Part shown: one piece after another, positions 51,603 through 60,271 of the stretch
How the letters are laid out: each line of letters opens with the position of its first letter
Position numbering within the stretch: the first letter of the stretch is position 1
From: JAVJSD01 sp040219575
GTDB taxonomy: Bacteria > Planctomycetota > Planctomycetia > Pirellulales > Pirellulaceae
Length of the DNA: 64,000 nt
NCBI GenBank assembly: GCA_040219575.1
Contig: JAVJSD010000006.1
Coordinates: forward strand, 62,001-126,000
Direction: 5' to 3'
Program-made: the position numbers and the translations under genes
The notes under the pieces: generated by a model
Databases searched by the model: none
Seen by the model: only the letters and a program-made list of their open reading frames with translations
What the model was told of the DNA's origin: nothing

Positions 51603-51660
51603 GTGAGTGGTGAGTGGTGAGTGGTGAGTAGGTGAGTAGGTGAGTAGGTGAGTAGGTGAG
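51602..51660 (+). repeat. Short tandem repeat of GGTGAGT / GGTGAGTA
   Basis: Three copies of the 7-mer GGTGAGT are followed by four copies of the 8-mer GGTGAGTA and a last GGTGAG. The first base is the last base of the preceding stop codon. Complementary ACTCACC strings recur at about 51673 and at 51747-51771, so the transcript end could fold back. Confidence 0.85.
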
Positions 51661-51784
51661 ACCGGCAACTTACGTACTCACCTGTTCACTTTCTGACCCG
51701 CGCACAACGACTCGCCCGCCTGCAGCGCAAGCGACCCACCCCAATTACCACTCACCAATCACCACTCACCCAAAGCGCAGCGCG

Positions 51785-52132
51785 CTATTTCCGCAGTTGC
51801 ATCTCGAAGTGCTGCGTGGCGAGGCGGTCGGTGGTTTCGTCGTCGCCAATGTAGAGCACGTTTTCGTCCACGGCCGGGGTGGAGGACGGCGACGAGGCCG
51901 CGGGCGACGGATTCATGTCGCGGCGAACCTGCATCACGTCGACGAACCACATCCCGCCGGACGCGGCCAGCCAGATCAGCGACTGAAACAAACCGACGTT
52001 GGCCGCCAGGGCCGCGGCGGGAAACGCCACCACCCCTCCCCAGGCGGCGGTATACGCCCACCCTTGCCAAGTCGCGGGCACAATTCCTTTGGCGCCCCGC
52101 GAAGGACGGAACCACTGGGCTTTTCCAAACAT
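51785..52132 (-). CDS. Small membrane protein of unknown function
   Basis: 115 residues from the ATG at 52132 with GAGAAG upstream. After a basic N-terminus (MFGKAQWFRPSRGAKGIVP), two hydrophobic helices lie at about 25-50 (WAYTAAWGGVVAFPAAALAANVGLF) and 50-68 (SLIWLAASGGMWFVDVMQV). The C-terminal half is soluble and ends DDETTDRLATQHFEMQLRK. I recognise no family. It stands alone between a TIM-barrel gene (convergent) and arfB. Confidence 0.7.
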   Translation of the reverse strand: MFGKAQWFRPSRGAKGIVPATWQGWAYTAAWGGVVAFPAAALAANVGLFQSLIWLAASGGMWFVDVMQVRRDMNPSPAASSPSSTPAVDENVLYIGDDETTDRLATQHFEMQLRK

Positions 52133-52503
52133 GATCTTCTCGCTTTTCCGATGCAGGACGTACGTGCGTGAGGCAGGTTCACTTCTGCCGTTGGGCGATC
52201 CAGAGAAGCCCGTGGAAACAGGCATCTGCCCCCGAACCACTGCGTCGCCTGAGGGTCATTCGACGACGGATCGCCAGAATTGGCCGCGGAGAGGAGAATT
52301 TCTCGAAAATTCAACGAACCGGGCGGATTTCGCACACTGCACCCCTCCTGGGGTGGATTCGATCGGGCCGCCCGACACGGCTAACAAGTCGTGTAGCAGA
52401 AGTCGTGAGACTTCTGAAAGCCCGCTCGTTGTGCCGAATTCCCCAGCGAACACGAGGTTGGCGACTCGAAAATCGAACCCAGACGCTGCACCAGGTATGA
52501 AGG
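52133..52503. other. Intergenic region with one family A repeat
   Basis: 371 bases between the membrane-protein start and the arfB stop, with the repeat at 52391-52418 and nothing else recognisable. Confidence 0.4.
52391..52418. repeat. Family A repeat, single unit (CAGAAG variant)
   Basis: GTGTAGCAGAAGTCGTGAGA plus CTTCTG, a 28-base imperfect hairpin near the 3' end of arfB. Confidence 0.6.
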
Positions 52504-52923
52504 TCAGTCGAATCGGGGCGGTTTGCGGCCCTGCTTCTTGTCCGACTTCTGCTGCTTCGCTTTGAGCCGCCGCTCTTTCGAGCCGCGCGTCGGGCGGGTC
52601 TTCTTCCTTACCTTCGGCACGATCGCCGCCTCGGCCAGCAGGTCGCGAAGCTTCTCCAGGCAGTCGTCGACGTTGCGGGCCTGGTCGCGGTAACGCTGGC
52701 TGCTCATCACCAACTCGCCTTCGTTGGTGATCCGCCGCCGATTCTTCTCGAGAAACCGCTGACGCACGGTCTCTGGCAGGCTGGGCGAGTCGGCCACCGG
52801 CCAGCGGAGCGTGGCCTTGGTGTTCACCTTGTTCACGTTTTGTCCGCCGGGCCCACCGCTACGGGTGAAGGTGAAGCTGAACTCGTCGAGCGGAATGCGG
52901 ATTCGGTTGTTGACGATCAACAT
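52504..52923 (-). CDS. arfB: Alternative peptidyl-tRNA hydrolase ArfB (RF-1 domain protein)
   Basis: 139 residues from the ATG at 52923; longer frames are not conserved. The GGQ catalytic motif is in TRSGGPGGQNVNKVNTKATLRW. The C-terminal tail is long, basic and flexible (KVRKKTRPTRGSKERRLKAKQQKSDKKQGRKPPR), as needed to reach into the empty mRNA channel of the ribosome. ArfB frees ribosomes stalled on truncated messages by hydrolysing the peptidyl-tRNA. It is not a full release factor because the codon-reading domains are missing. The gene stands alone. Confidence 0.93.
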   Translation of the reverse strand: MLIVNNRIRIPLDEFSFTFTRSGGPGGQNVNKVNTKATLRWPVADSPSLPETVRQRFLEKNRRRITNEGELVMSSQRYRDQARNVDDCLEKLRDLLAEAAIVPKVRKKTRPTRGSKERRLKAKQQKSDKKQGRKPPRFD

Positions 52924-53124
52924 CGGTAGGTTCGGTAGGTTCGCCGAGATGCGGGTGAAAGCGGTTTGGCGGGCGCTGTGAGGCCGCCGTGGCTCACGAA
53001 ACGATTCAACTATAAGACCAACTTGCGGCATGCGGGTTCGGCCGGTCGGCCCTGAAGCTCAAGAACCCTCCTGATTGTACCGATTAGCAAGAAGAGGGGT
53101 ATTCTTCGAAACGCGAGACGCGCC

Positions 53125-53919
53125 ATGTACCAATCGCATTGGGGACTTCACGAATCGCCCTTTCGCACCGTGCGCGACGAGCGTTTCTTTTACGAAAACC
53201 CCAACCACGACGAGGCCCTGGCGCGATTGCACTACCTCGTTGAAAACCGCCGGCGGGTTGGATTGCTGTCCGGTCCGCATGGCAGCGGCAAGTCGCTGCT
53301 GTTGGAGGTCTTCGGCCGACAGTTGCGACAGCAAGGGCATGAAGCGGCAAGCGCCTCGGCGCTGGGCCTGCGAGAGCGCGAGATGCTGTGGACGCTGGCG
53401 GCCGAACTGCGGCTCAATCCGCGGATCGACGCCGAACTCTTCACGCTGTGGCGTTCGATCGCCGACTGCGTGACGCAGCTCCGCTACGAGCAGCGAACCG
53501 TCGTGCTGCTGGTCGACGACATCGACCGCGCCGGCGACGACGTCAAGCGGCTCTGCCTGCGACTGGCCCAAATCGACCCCTCCGCCGACTCGCGGCTGAC
53601 GGTGGTGTTGACCGCCAGCGATTCGCGGCACGTGGGCCGATCCTTGTTGGGGCTGTGCGACCTGCGGATCGACGTCGAACCGTGGGAGATCGACGACACC
53701 GCCGGGTTCCTGCACGCCAGTACGACCCGCGCCGGGCGTGAAGAAGCGCTGTTCGACCTCTCGGCCAGTCGCCGCCTGCACGCGCTCACCCAGGGCATTC
53801 CACGCCGCGTCACGCAACTCGCCGAACTTTCGCTCGCGGCGGGCGCCGGCAAGGGACTCGACTGCGTCGACGAGGCCACCGTCGAGTCGGCCTATCGGGA
53901 ACTGTTCGCGGGTGTGTGA
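53125..53919 (+). CDS. AAA-type ATPase (ExeA/GspA-like)
   Basis: 264 residues. The start MYQSHWGLHESPFRTVRDERFFYENPNHDEALARL is the hallmark of ExeA-like ATPases. Walker A is GPHGSGKS at residues 50-57, Walker B is VVLLVDDIDR near residue 130, sensor 1 is LTVVLTASDS, and IPRRVTQLAELSLAAGAG lies in the lid. The usual C-terminal peptidoglycan-binding region of ExeA is missing, so this is the short, soluble version. In planctomycetes such ATPases are common, often near pilus or secretion genes; none is near here. Uracil-DNA glycosylase follows by 58 bases. Confidence 0.88.
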   Translation: MYQSHWGLHESPFRTVRDERFFYENPNHDEALARLHYLVENRRRVGLLSGPHGSGKSLLLEVFGRQLRQQGHEAASASALGLREREMLWTLAAELRLNPRIDAELFTLWRSIADCVTQLRYEQRTVVLLVDDIDRAGDDVKRLCLRLAQIDPSADSRLTVVLTASDSRHVGRSLLGLCDLRIDVEPWEIDDTAGFLHASTTRAGREEALFDLSASRRLHALTQGIPRRVTQLAELSLAAGAGKGLDCVDEATVESAYRELFAGV

Positions 53920-53977
53920 GTGCGCGTGTATAACAACGACTCCGCATGCACGCGCTCGCCGACATTCCCTCGCCCAA

Positions 53978-54682
53978 ATGGCCAAGAAGTCTTCCCACAA
54001 CGTCGCGGCATCTCGTTGGTCGGCGCTCAACCAGCGGATCGTCGACTGCCAGGCGTGCGATCGTCTGACGGAGTACTGCCGGCGCGTCGCGCGGGAGAAA
54101 CGCCGCGCTTTTCGCGACTGGGAGTATTGGGGCCGGCCGGTCCCCAACTTCGGCGATCCCCGCGCTCGGCTGTTGATTGTGGGGCTGGCGCCCGCCGCCC
54201 ACGGGGCCAATCGCACCGGGCGGATGTTCACCGGCGATCGCAGCGGCGATTGGCTCTACCGTGCGCTCCATCGTGCCGGCTTCGCCAACCAGGCGGAGTC
54301 GACCGACGCCGACGACGGCCTGGTGCTTTGCGACTGCGCGATCACGGCGGTCGGCCACTGCGCTCCGCCCGCCAATAAACCCACCCGCGAGGAGTTGGCG
54401 GCGTGTCGCCAATGGTTCGCGGAGACGATCGACGCCTTGCCGGTGCGCGTGTTGCTGGCGCTGGGGCAGATCGCCTGGAAAGGCGTGCTCGACGAAATGA
54501 CTCGTCGCGGGCTGCACACCGGTCGACGTCCGAAGTTCGGCCATGCGGCCCGGGCGCCGCTCGGCGAAGGCCGCTGGCTGCTGGGAAGTTATCATCCCAG
54601 CCAGCAGAACACCTTCACCGGCCGCCTGACCGAGCCGATGTTGGACGACGTGATGAACACGGCCCGCGAACTGATCTCGTAG
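53978..54682 (+). CDS. Uracil-DNA glycosylase, family 5 (UDGb) type
   Basis: 234 residues from the ATG at 53978; upstream codons translate the end of the ATPase gene in another frame. The N-terminal iron-sulfur cysteines are in RIVDCQACDRLTEYCRR. Motif A is LLIVGLAPAAHGANRTGRMFTGDRSG, which matches family 5 enzymes where the usual Asp is absent, and motif B is GSYHPSQQNTFTG. The enzyme removes uracil and other deaminated bases from DNA. LCDCAITAVGHCAPPANKPTREEL is also family-typical. The gene is co-directional with the ATPase and they may share a transcript. Confidence 0.9.
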   Translation: MAKKSSHNVAASRWSALNQRIVDCQACDRLTEYCRRVAREKRRAFRDWEYWGRPVPNFGDPRARLLIVGLAPAAHGANRTGRMFTGDRSGDWLYRALHRAGFANQAESTDADDGLVLCDCAITAVGHCAPPANKPTREELAACRQWFAETIDALPVRVLLALGQIAWKGVLDEMTRRGLHTGRRPKFGHAARAPLGEGRWLLGSYHPSQQNTFTGRLTEPMLDDVMNTARELIS

Positions 54683-54850
54683 GCCGGAACGAGCCTTGCG
54701 CTGTTCCGGCATTTCTCAAGCCGAGGGAGAACGGAAGGCCGATGAAGACGCACGGGCGCCATGCGAACGATGGTTCGTCTGGCGCCGCGTTGCCGGAACG
54801 CTCTGCAGTTATTCTGGCCTACAGGCAGCCTGGAAGGCCGCCCTACGGCG

Positions 54851-55813
54851 TTACTCGGGATAGAGCGGCGTGGAGAGATAGCGCTCGCCGATGTCGGGCA
54901 GCAGCACGACGATCGTTTTGCCGGCGTTCTCCGGACGCTTGGCGACTTCGACGGCCGCCCAGGCGGCGGCGCCGCTGCTGATGCCGCACATCAGTCCTTC
55001 GGTGCTGGCCATGGCGCGGGCCGTTTCGATGGCGTCTTCATCCTTGACCTGGACGACGTCGTCGATCACATCCACGTTGAGCACGTCGGGGATGAACCCG
55101 GCGCCGATGCCTTGAATCGTGTGCTTGCCGGGCTTCAGGTCTTCGCCGGCCTTGCGCTGGGTGATGACGGGGCTGTTGGCCGGCTCGACCGCAATGATCT
55201 GCACTTCCGGTTTGCGCTGTTTGAGCACTTCGCCCACGCCCGTGATCGTGCCGCCCGTGCCGACGCCGCTCACGAAGATGTCGATCTGGCCGTCGGTGTC
55301 GCGCCAGATTTCCTCGACCGTGGTCTTGCGGTGGATCTCGGGATTGGCCGGGTTCTTGAACTGCTGCGGCATGTAGTAGTGCTGGGGATCGGAGGCCAGG
55401 ATCTCCTCGGCCTTGCGGACGGCGCCGGGCATGCCTTCGGCCGCGGGCGTCAATACGATCTCGGCGCCGAGCGCCTTGAGCATCCGCCGCCGCTCGAGCG
55501 ACATGCTTTCCGGCATGGTGACTTGCAGGCGGTAGCCGCGGGCGGCGCAGACATAGGCCAGGGCGATCCCGGTGTTGCCGCTGGTGGGCTCAATGATGAT
55601 GGTGCCGTCCTTGATTTTTCCATCGCGTTCGGCGGCGTCGATCATGGCCCGGCCGATGCGGTCCTTAACGCTCCACAGCGGGTTCATGTTCTCGACCTTG
55701 GCGAGGACGGTCGCCTGGCAACCCTGCGTGACGCGTTGGAGCTTGACCAGCGGCGTGTTGCCGATGCACTGGGTGATGTCGTCGTGAATGGCGGGCTTGG
55801 CAGTGGTAGACAT
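54851..55813 (-). CDS. cysK: Cysteine synthase A
   Basis: 320 residues from the ATG at 55813 with GAGGACG upstream. An in-frame ATG at 55882 with GGAGG upstream would add 23 residues and cannot be excluded. Type II PLP fold: the Schiff-base Lys is in NPLWSVKDRIGRAM, the substrate loop in EPTSGNTGIALAY, the phosphate loop in SGVGTGGTITGVGE and GISSGAA in the C-terminal domain. It forms cysteine from O-acetylserine and sulfide, the end point of the sulfate-assimilation route whose first step is encoded at 4-7 kb. The intermediate reductase genes (cysH, cysI) are not in the window. A clear promoter precedes it. Confidence 0.95.
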   Translation of the reverse strand: MSTTAKPAIHDDITQCIGNTPLVKLQRVTQGCQATVLAKVENMNPLWSVKDRIGRAMIDAAERDGKIKDGTIIIEPTSGNTGIALAYVCAARGYRLQVTMPESMSLERRRMLKALGAEIVLTPAAEGMPGAVRKAEEILASDPQHYYMPQQFKNPANPEIHRKTTVEEIWRDTDGQIDIFVSGVGTGGTITGVGEVLKQRKPEVQIIAVEPANSPVITQRKAGEDLKPGKHTIQGIGAGFIPDVLNVDVIDDVVQVKDEDAIETARAMASTEGLMCGISSGAAAWAAVEVAKRPENAGKTIVVLLPDIGERYLSTPLYPE

Positions 55814-55933
55814 GATCGTCCGTCCTCGTATCTTGTGGGAAGTCAACAAACCGACGGGAGCAACCTGCGCGTCTAAATGCATACCGCGAACCTCCGAGTT
55901 CGGCGGCGGAAATAGAGGACTCCCACCGCGCGG

Positions 55934-55963
55934 AGTATACCAGCGCCGACAAAACAGGGTCAA
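55934..55963 (-). promoter_or_regulatory. Promoter of cysK
   Basis: On the minus strand TTGACC (55963-55958), an 18-base spacer and TATACT (55939-55934) make one of the best sigma-70-type promoters in the window. The leader to the ATG at 55813 is about 115 bases. The remaining sequence up to 56156 holds no supported gene. Confidence 0.6.
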
Positions 55964-56156
55964 CGTTGGCGGGCCGCCGCCGAGGGTGAATCGCCGCCGC
56001 TTCCCGTGGGCCGACGTCGCCCAAAGTCCGGCCGCATCGTTTGCAGGCGGCCTGGACCGCTGCTACCGTAGGAACGTCGCAATTCACCAATGTCCCCTTG
56101 CGCCGCACAATGTCCCGCCTCCCGTCCCTCACGGTTGATTCGCACAGGATTCGACG

Positions 56157-57275
56157 ATGAAGATCAAGTCTCTCGAATTCCATCCGGTGGTCGTCGAACG
56201 CAAATACGGCACGGTCATCGCGCAGGCGGGGGGCAAGGCGAAGCGCACCGTCACCAAGTCGTACTGCTACTTCGTCGAGTTGAAGACCGACACGGGCCTC
56301 ACCGGCTGGGGCGAGGTCTCCGACGTCGAAATCGAGGACCTTCCCGAGGACCCCGCCGACTACGCGGAACTGCTGCGAAAGTTCACGGTGGGGCGGCGGC
56401 CCTACGAACTGCAGCGTCTGCACCACGACCTGCGCGAGCACTTCGATCTGGCGGGCGACTCGCTGGCCCACTATACGTCGTGCGCGCTCGACATGGCGAT
56501 GTACGATCTGATCGGCAAAGCGAAGGATGCGCCGGTGTACGACCTGCTGGGCGGCGCCGTGCGGCGCGAGGTGCGGATCAGTTGGGTGGCCTACATCCGC
56601 GAGGACCTCGATCTGCTGAAGGAGGAAATCCGCCAGCGCCGCGCCGAGGGCTTCACCGCCTACAAGCTGAAGGTCGGACTCGACATCGACCTGGACCAAC
56701 AGCGGATGGCGGTGCTTCGCGAGACAGCCGGCCGCGACGCCAGCATCAAGGTCGACGCCAACGCGGGTTGGTCGGTCAAGGAGGCCCCGGCCAACATCCG
56801 GCGGCTGGCGCGGTACGGCCTGGCCGGCGTCGAAACGCCTGTGCCGCGCGAGGATCCGGCCGACATCGCCGCCGTCCGCCGGCAGGTCGACGTGCCGATC
56901 CTGGAGCACGTATCGACGCTCGAGTACGCGCTGGACCTGGTCAAGCACGAGGCGGTGGACGACTTCAACATCGCCACCACCGGCGCCGGCGGCCTCTGGC
57001 CGGCGCGGCAGATCGTGGCGGTCTCCCAGGCGGCCGGCGTCGGCGTGCTGTTGGGCAGCACCGTGGAAATGGGCCCGGGCACGCACGCCCAATTGCACCT
57101 GGCCGCCACGGTCCCCAACCTCACCCTCCCCAGCGATCTGATCGGGCCGGGGATGTATCAAGACGACGTCCTCGTTCGTCCGATCACTTATCAGCAAGGT
57201 AAGCTTCTCGTGCCCGACGGCGTCGGGTTGGGATTCGACATCGACCGCGACAAGCTGAAACGCCTCGCCGGTTAG
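56157..57275 (+). CDS. Mandelate racemase/muconate-lactonizing-type enzyme (enolase superfamily)
   Basis: 372 residues. The N-terminal capping domain ends near residue 125. The barrel carries the KxK motif in GFTAYKLKVG (about residue 180), the metal-ligand strand IKVDANAGWS, then GVETPVPREDPADIAA and VPILEHVSTLEYAL. Late in the barrel FNIATTGAGGLWPARQI and GSTVEMGPGTHAQLHLAATV complete the site. The LysxLys motif points to abstraction of a proton alpha to a carboxylate from one face, as in muconate-lactonizing and related sugar-acid dehydratases. No partner dehydrogenase is adjacent. The exact substrate is not predictable. Confidence 0.85.
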   Translation: MKIKSLEFHPVVVERKYGTVIAQAGGKAKRTVTKSYCYFVELKTDTGLTGWGEVSDVEIEDLPEDPADYAELLRKFTVGRRPYELQRLHHDLREHFDLAGDSLAHYTSCALDMAMYDLIGKAKDAPVYDLLGGAVRREVRISWVAYIREDLDLLKEEIRQRRAEGFTAYKLKVGLDIDLDQQRMAVLRETAGRDASIKVDANAGWSVKEAPANIRRLARYGLAGVETPVPREDPADIAAVRRQVDVPILEHVSTLEYALDLVKHEAVDDFNIATTGAGGLWPARQIVAVSQAAGVGVLLGSTVEMGPGTHAQLHLAATVPNLTLPSDLIGPGMYQDDVLVRPITYQQGKLLVPDGVGLGFDIDRDKLKRLAG

Positions 57276-57459
57276 ATTTGTACGATGGACGACCTCGGCG
57301 ACGGCCTCGCCCGTCGGGTGTGCAAAGGCGGCGAAAGCCGGCCGAAGCTGACGTGGGTCGGCCGGCGAAAGCACAGCAGAACGCTTGAGAGGAACAGCCA
57401 TATTCCCTCGCCGCGGCAAGTGCTAGAATTAGTGTGTCCTCCCCCAGCAAGGATCGCGT

Positions 57460-58263
57460 ATGCATCTCCGAAAAAGAACCAAACACATCCGCCTCGACGA
57501 AACAGAACGCGACGCCATGCGCGCGGCCGGCGCGTTCAACGCCGAACTCCTGGACTTCATCCGTCCGCACGTCAAGGAAGGCGTCACCACTGGCGAAATC
57601 GACCGGCTGATTCACGAGTACACCATCGATCACGGGCACATTCCGGCCTGCCTCGGCTACCAGGGATTTCCCAAGAGCTGCTGCACCAGCGTGAACGACG
57701 TGATCTGCCACGGCATCCCCGACGACTACGTGCTCCGCGGCGGCGACATCGTCAACATCGACCTGACGTCGGTCGTGGACGGCTGGTTCGGCGATCAATC
57801 GGAGACGTTCTTGATCGGCACGGTTTCCGACGAAGCCCGCCGCCTGACGCAATGCGCCTTCGATTGCCTGTACGCGGCGATCGACAGTCTGGAGCCTGGC
57901 TGTCGGATCTCGAACATCGGCGACGCGATCGTCCGCCGCGCGAAGCTCGACGGCTTCAGCGTGGTGAAGGAGTACGTCGGCCACGGGCTGGGACGGCAGT
58001 TCCACCAGGAGCCGTCGATCCCCCACTTCCCCAACACCGCCTCGCGGCTGGAGCGGATCGAGCCCGGCGTCTGCTTCACGGTCGAACCGATGATCAACGC
58101 CGGCAATCGGCACACGCGGCTCGACAAGGAAGACGGCTGGACGGTGCGCACCCGCGACGGGCAACTGTCGGCCCAGTTCGAGCACTCGATCCTGATGACG
58201 GAAGACGGGCCCGAGATCCTGACGCCGACCAAGAACGGCCCCCAACGCGGCCACCGGTTCTAA
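57460..58263 (+). CDS. map: Methionine aminopeptidase, type I
   Basis: 267 residues from the ATG at 57460, six bases after AAGGA. Metal ligands and active-site residues of M24A peptidases are visible: KSCCTSVNDVICHGIPD (His), VNIDLTSVVDGWFGDQSETF (two Asp), VGHGLGRQFHQEPSIPHF (His), FTVEPMINAG (Glu) and SAQFEHSILMTEDGPEILT (Glu). The first 10 residues (MHLRKRTKHI) are short, without the zinc-finger extension. It trims the initiator methionine from new proteins. A repeat array starts 24 bases after the stop. Confidence 0.96.
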   Translation: MHLRKRTKHIRLDETERDAMRAAGAFNAELLDFIRPHVKEGVTTGEIDRLIHEYTIDHGHIPACLGYQGFPKSCCTSVNDVICHGIPDDYVLRGGDIVNIDLTSVVDGWFGDQSETFLIGTVSDEARRLTQCAFDCLYAAIDSLEPGCRISNIGDAIVRRAKLDGFSVVKEYVGHGLGRQFHQEPSIPHFPNTASRLERIEPGVCFTVEPMINAGNRHTRLDKEDGWTVRTRDGQLSAQFEHSILMTEDGPEILTPTKNGPQRGHRF

Positions 58264-58286
58264 GCCGCATCAGCGCAGCGATTTCA

Positions 58287-58382
58287 CGTAGCAGAAGTCG
58301 TGAGCGTCGTGAGCCTTCTGACTTGACGTAGCAGAAGTCGTGAGACTTCTGAATTCACGTAGCAGAAGTCGTGAGACTTCTG
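58287..58382. repeat. Three consecutive family A repeat units (CAGAAG variant)
   Basis: Units GTAGCAGAAGTCGTGAG...CTTCTG occur three times in tandem between 58287 and 58382; the first has an internal CGTCGTGAG duplication. It is the densest cluster of the family in the window. It resembles a short array, but the spacers are only about 10-12 bases, so it is not a CRISPR. Confidence 0.7.
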
Positions 58383-58550
58383 TCTCTGACGAGTTGGCCT
58401 ACCGTGCAATCACGCGCCCGCAAGCGGCGAATTGCACTCTGACGCACGGATGTGTTCGTCAGACGATTTCACGGGGATCTGCACGACTTCACGGGGATCG
58501 GCATCGGCCCGTGTCATCGGAATCGACATGCGTTGCTGGCTGAACAGCCG

Positions 58551-58640
58551 TTACTGGCTGAACAGCACCCGCGCCGTCACCGCCACCACCAGAAACAACA
58601 ACAAGGTCAGGCAGATCACGCCTACCCACGACTCGACCAT
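58551..58640 (-). CDS. 29-residue single-helix membrane peptide
   Basis: MVESWVGVICLTLLLFLVVA and nine more residues form one membrane helix with a short Arg-containing end (VTARVLFSQ). The ATG at 58640 has CTGGAG seven bases upstream. It lies 26 bases after the small basic protein gene. No family recognised; a membrane micro-protein is the simplest reading. Confidence 0.55.
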   Translation of the reverse strand: MVESWVGVICLTLLLFLVVAVTARVLFSQ

Positions 58641-58666
58641 AGGTTTTCTCCAGGAAACCGAATCGG

Positions 58667-58804
58667 CTACTTCTTCTTCGACGACTTCTTCTTGGCTTCC
58701 TTGGCCTTGGGCTCGGCCTTTTTCGACTTCTTCTTGCCGAAGACTTTCTCCCAATTCTTGGAGTATTCCTCGCTGGGGCCCGAGCGAATGATGGGTCCGG
58801 ACAT
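58667..58804 (-). CDS. 45-residue lysine-rich small protein
   Basis: MSGPIIRSGPSEEYSKNWEK is followed by VFGKKKSKKAEPKAKEAKK and a Lys/Ser tail. The ATG at 58804 has GGGAG upstream. The acidic-aromatic head and the very basic tail match small planctomycete proteins I have seen beginning MSGPIIRSG; a nucleic-acid or ribosome contact is possible but unproven. It is co-directional with the 29-residue peptide gene and divergent from the HtrA gene. Confidence 0.65.
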   Translation of the reverse strand: MSGPIIRSGPSEEYSKNWEKVFGKKKSKKAEPKAKEAKKKSSKKK

Positions 58805-59002
58805 TGGTTGTTGACTCCCACGGAAACAATTCGACACTACAGAAACTACGATTCTGCATCCGACAGGTCCGCCGTCAAGACGTGCAGTGGCCAAACCGCC
58901 GCGACCGTCCTTAGAATTTCTCTAATCGCCCGGCACGAATCACGCTCCACCGCCGGCGTCTCGGCGCTTGCCTGGGAGACGCTGGCGCTCGAGGAGGCCC
59001 CC

Positions 59003-60157
59003 ATGTCGTCGAACTATCCGCCGCCAACACCGCCGCCGCGTCCGCACATCGTGCGCGTGGTGCCCGTGGTGCACTACTTGTTGCTGATCATGCTCTCCGC
59101 CCTGGTGGTGCTGCTGGCCTGGCGGAACTGGTCGGCCGCTCCCACACGGCCCGCCGTGGTCGAGCCGCGGGCCGTCACGCCGCGGGGCGATCTGGCGGAG
59201 GAGGAACTCGCCGTCACGCGATTGTTCCGCGCCGCGTCGCCCTCGGTGGTCCACATCACCACGCACAGCCTCCGCCGCGACCAGTTCTCGATGCGCGTGC
59301 TGGAAATCCCCGAGGGGACGGGTTCGGGATTTGTGTGGGACAAGCAGGGGCACATCGTCACCAACTACCACGTGATTCGCGGCGCCGATGGGGCCTCGGT
59401 GGCGCTCAACGACCATTCCACCTGGCAGGCGAGCCTGGTCGGCGTGGCGCCCGACAAGGACCTGGCGGTATTGAAGATCGACGCTCCGGCCGATCGCCTG
59501 GTGCCCACGCCGATTGGCGGGTCGGCCGAGTTGCAGGTGGGACAAAAGACGTTCGCCATCGGCAACCCCTTCGGATTGGATCAAACGCTGACCACCGGCG
59601 TGATCAGCGCGCTGGGGCGGACGATCGACTCGGTGGCGGGGGTGCCGATTGAAGACGTCATCCAAACCGACGCCGCCATCAACCCCGGCAACTCCGGCGG
59701 TCCGCTGCTGGACAGCGCCGGCCGGCTGATCGGAGTGAACACCGCCATCTACAGCCCCTCCGGCGCTTACGCCGGGATCGGCTTCGCGATTCCCGTCGAC
59801 ACCGTCAACTGGGTCGTTCCGGAGCTGATCGCCAACGGCAAGATCGTGCGGCCGGGACTGGGCGTGGCGATCGCCCCCGACCAGCTGACCCGCGAACTGG
59901 ACCTGCCGGGCATCCTCGTCATGCGCGTGGTCGAGGGGGGCGGAGCGGATCGCGCCGGGCTGCGGCCCACCAGCCGCGATGCGCAGGGCCGGGTGAAGCT
60001 CGGCGATGTGATCGTGGCCATCGACGACCGCCAGACCAAGACCTCCGCCGATCTGCTGTTGGCGCTGGATAATCACAAGGCGGGCGAGCAGGTCACCGTG
60101 AAGTTCCTTCGCGACAGCGAACCGATGACGGTGCAGGTCACCCTCAATCCGCTGTAG
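59003..60157 (+). CDS. HtrA/DegP-type serine protease with one PDZ domain
   Basis: 384 residues from the ATG at 59003, five bases after GAGGAGG; the longer frame upstream translates non-coding sequence. A Pro-rich head and a membrane helix (about 20-42, VVHYLLLIMLSALVVLLAW) anchor it. The trypsin-like domain has the triad His123 (NYHVI), Asp153 (KDLAVLKI) and Ser231 (GNSGGP). A PDZ domain spans about 290-380 (GLGVAIAPDQLTREL ... VKLGDVIVAIDDRQTK). It degrades damaged periplasmic proteins. The one-PDZ arrangement resembles DegS. It converges with the lyase gene downstream. Confidence 0.93.
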   Translation: MSSNYPPPTPPPRPHIVRVVPVVHYLLLIMLSALVVLLAWRNWSAAPTRPAVVEPRAVTPRGDLAEEELAVTRLFRAASPSVVHITTHSLRRDQFSMRVLEIPEGTGSGFVWDKQGHIVTNYHVIRGADGASVALNDHSTWQASLVGVAPDKDLAVLKIDAPADRLVPTPIGGSAELQVGQKTFAIGNPFGLDQTLTTGVISALGRTIDSVAGVPIEDVIQTDAAINPGNSGGPLLDSAGRLIGVNTAIYSPSGAYAGIGFAIPVDTVNWVVPELIANGKIVRPGLGVAIAPDQLTRELDLPGILVMRVVEGGGADRAGLRPTSRDAQGRVKLGDVIVAIDDRQTKTSADLLLALDNHKAGEQVTVKFLRDSEPMTVQVTLNPL

Positions 60158-60197
60158 AACCAAATCCTCGCATGCCGTCGATCGATGCGGCAACACC

Positions 60198-60227
60198 AGC
60201 CCGAAGCGTAAGCTCACGCTTCGGGCT
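60198..60227. terminator. Hairpin between convergent genes (possible bidirectional terminator)
   Basis: AGCCCGAAGCGT (60198-60209) and ACGCTTCGGGCT (60216-60227) form a perfect 12-base stem with a 6-base loop. There is no long T tract on either side. Its place between htrA (+) and the lyase gene (-) suits a two-way terminator; the same kind of string is also frequent as a repeat. Confidence 0.6.
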
Positions 60228-60271
60228 CGTCGGCGATCTCCGAACTTTACTCGGCGGGTCGGTCAGCATCT

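Noticed and set aside
51602..51660. Possible replication or plasmid iterons
   Set aside because: The unit is 7-8 bases long, far shorter than typical iterons, and no replication initiator gene or DnaA boxes were seen nearby.
58287..58382. Possible CRISPR array
   Set aside because: The units are palindromic, the spacers are only about 10-12 bases, the same units are scattered elsewhere as single copies, and no cas genes are near.
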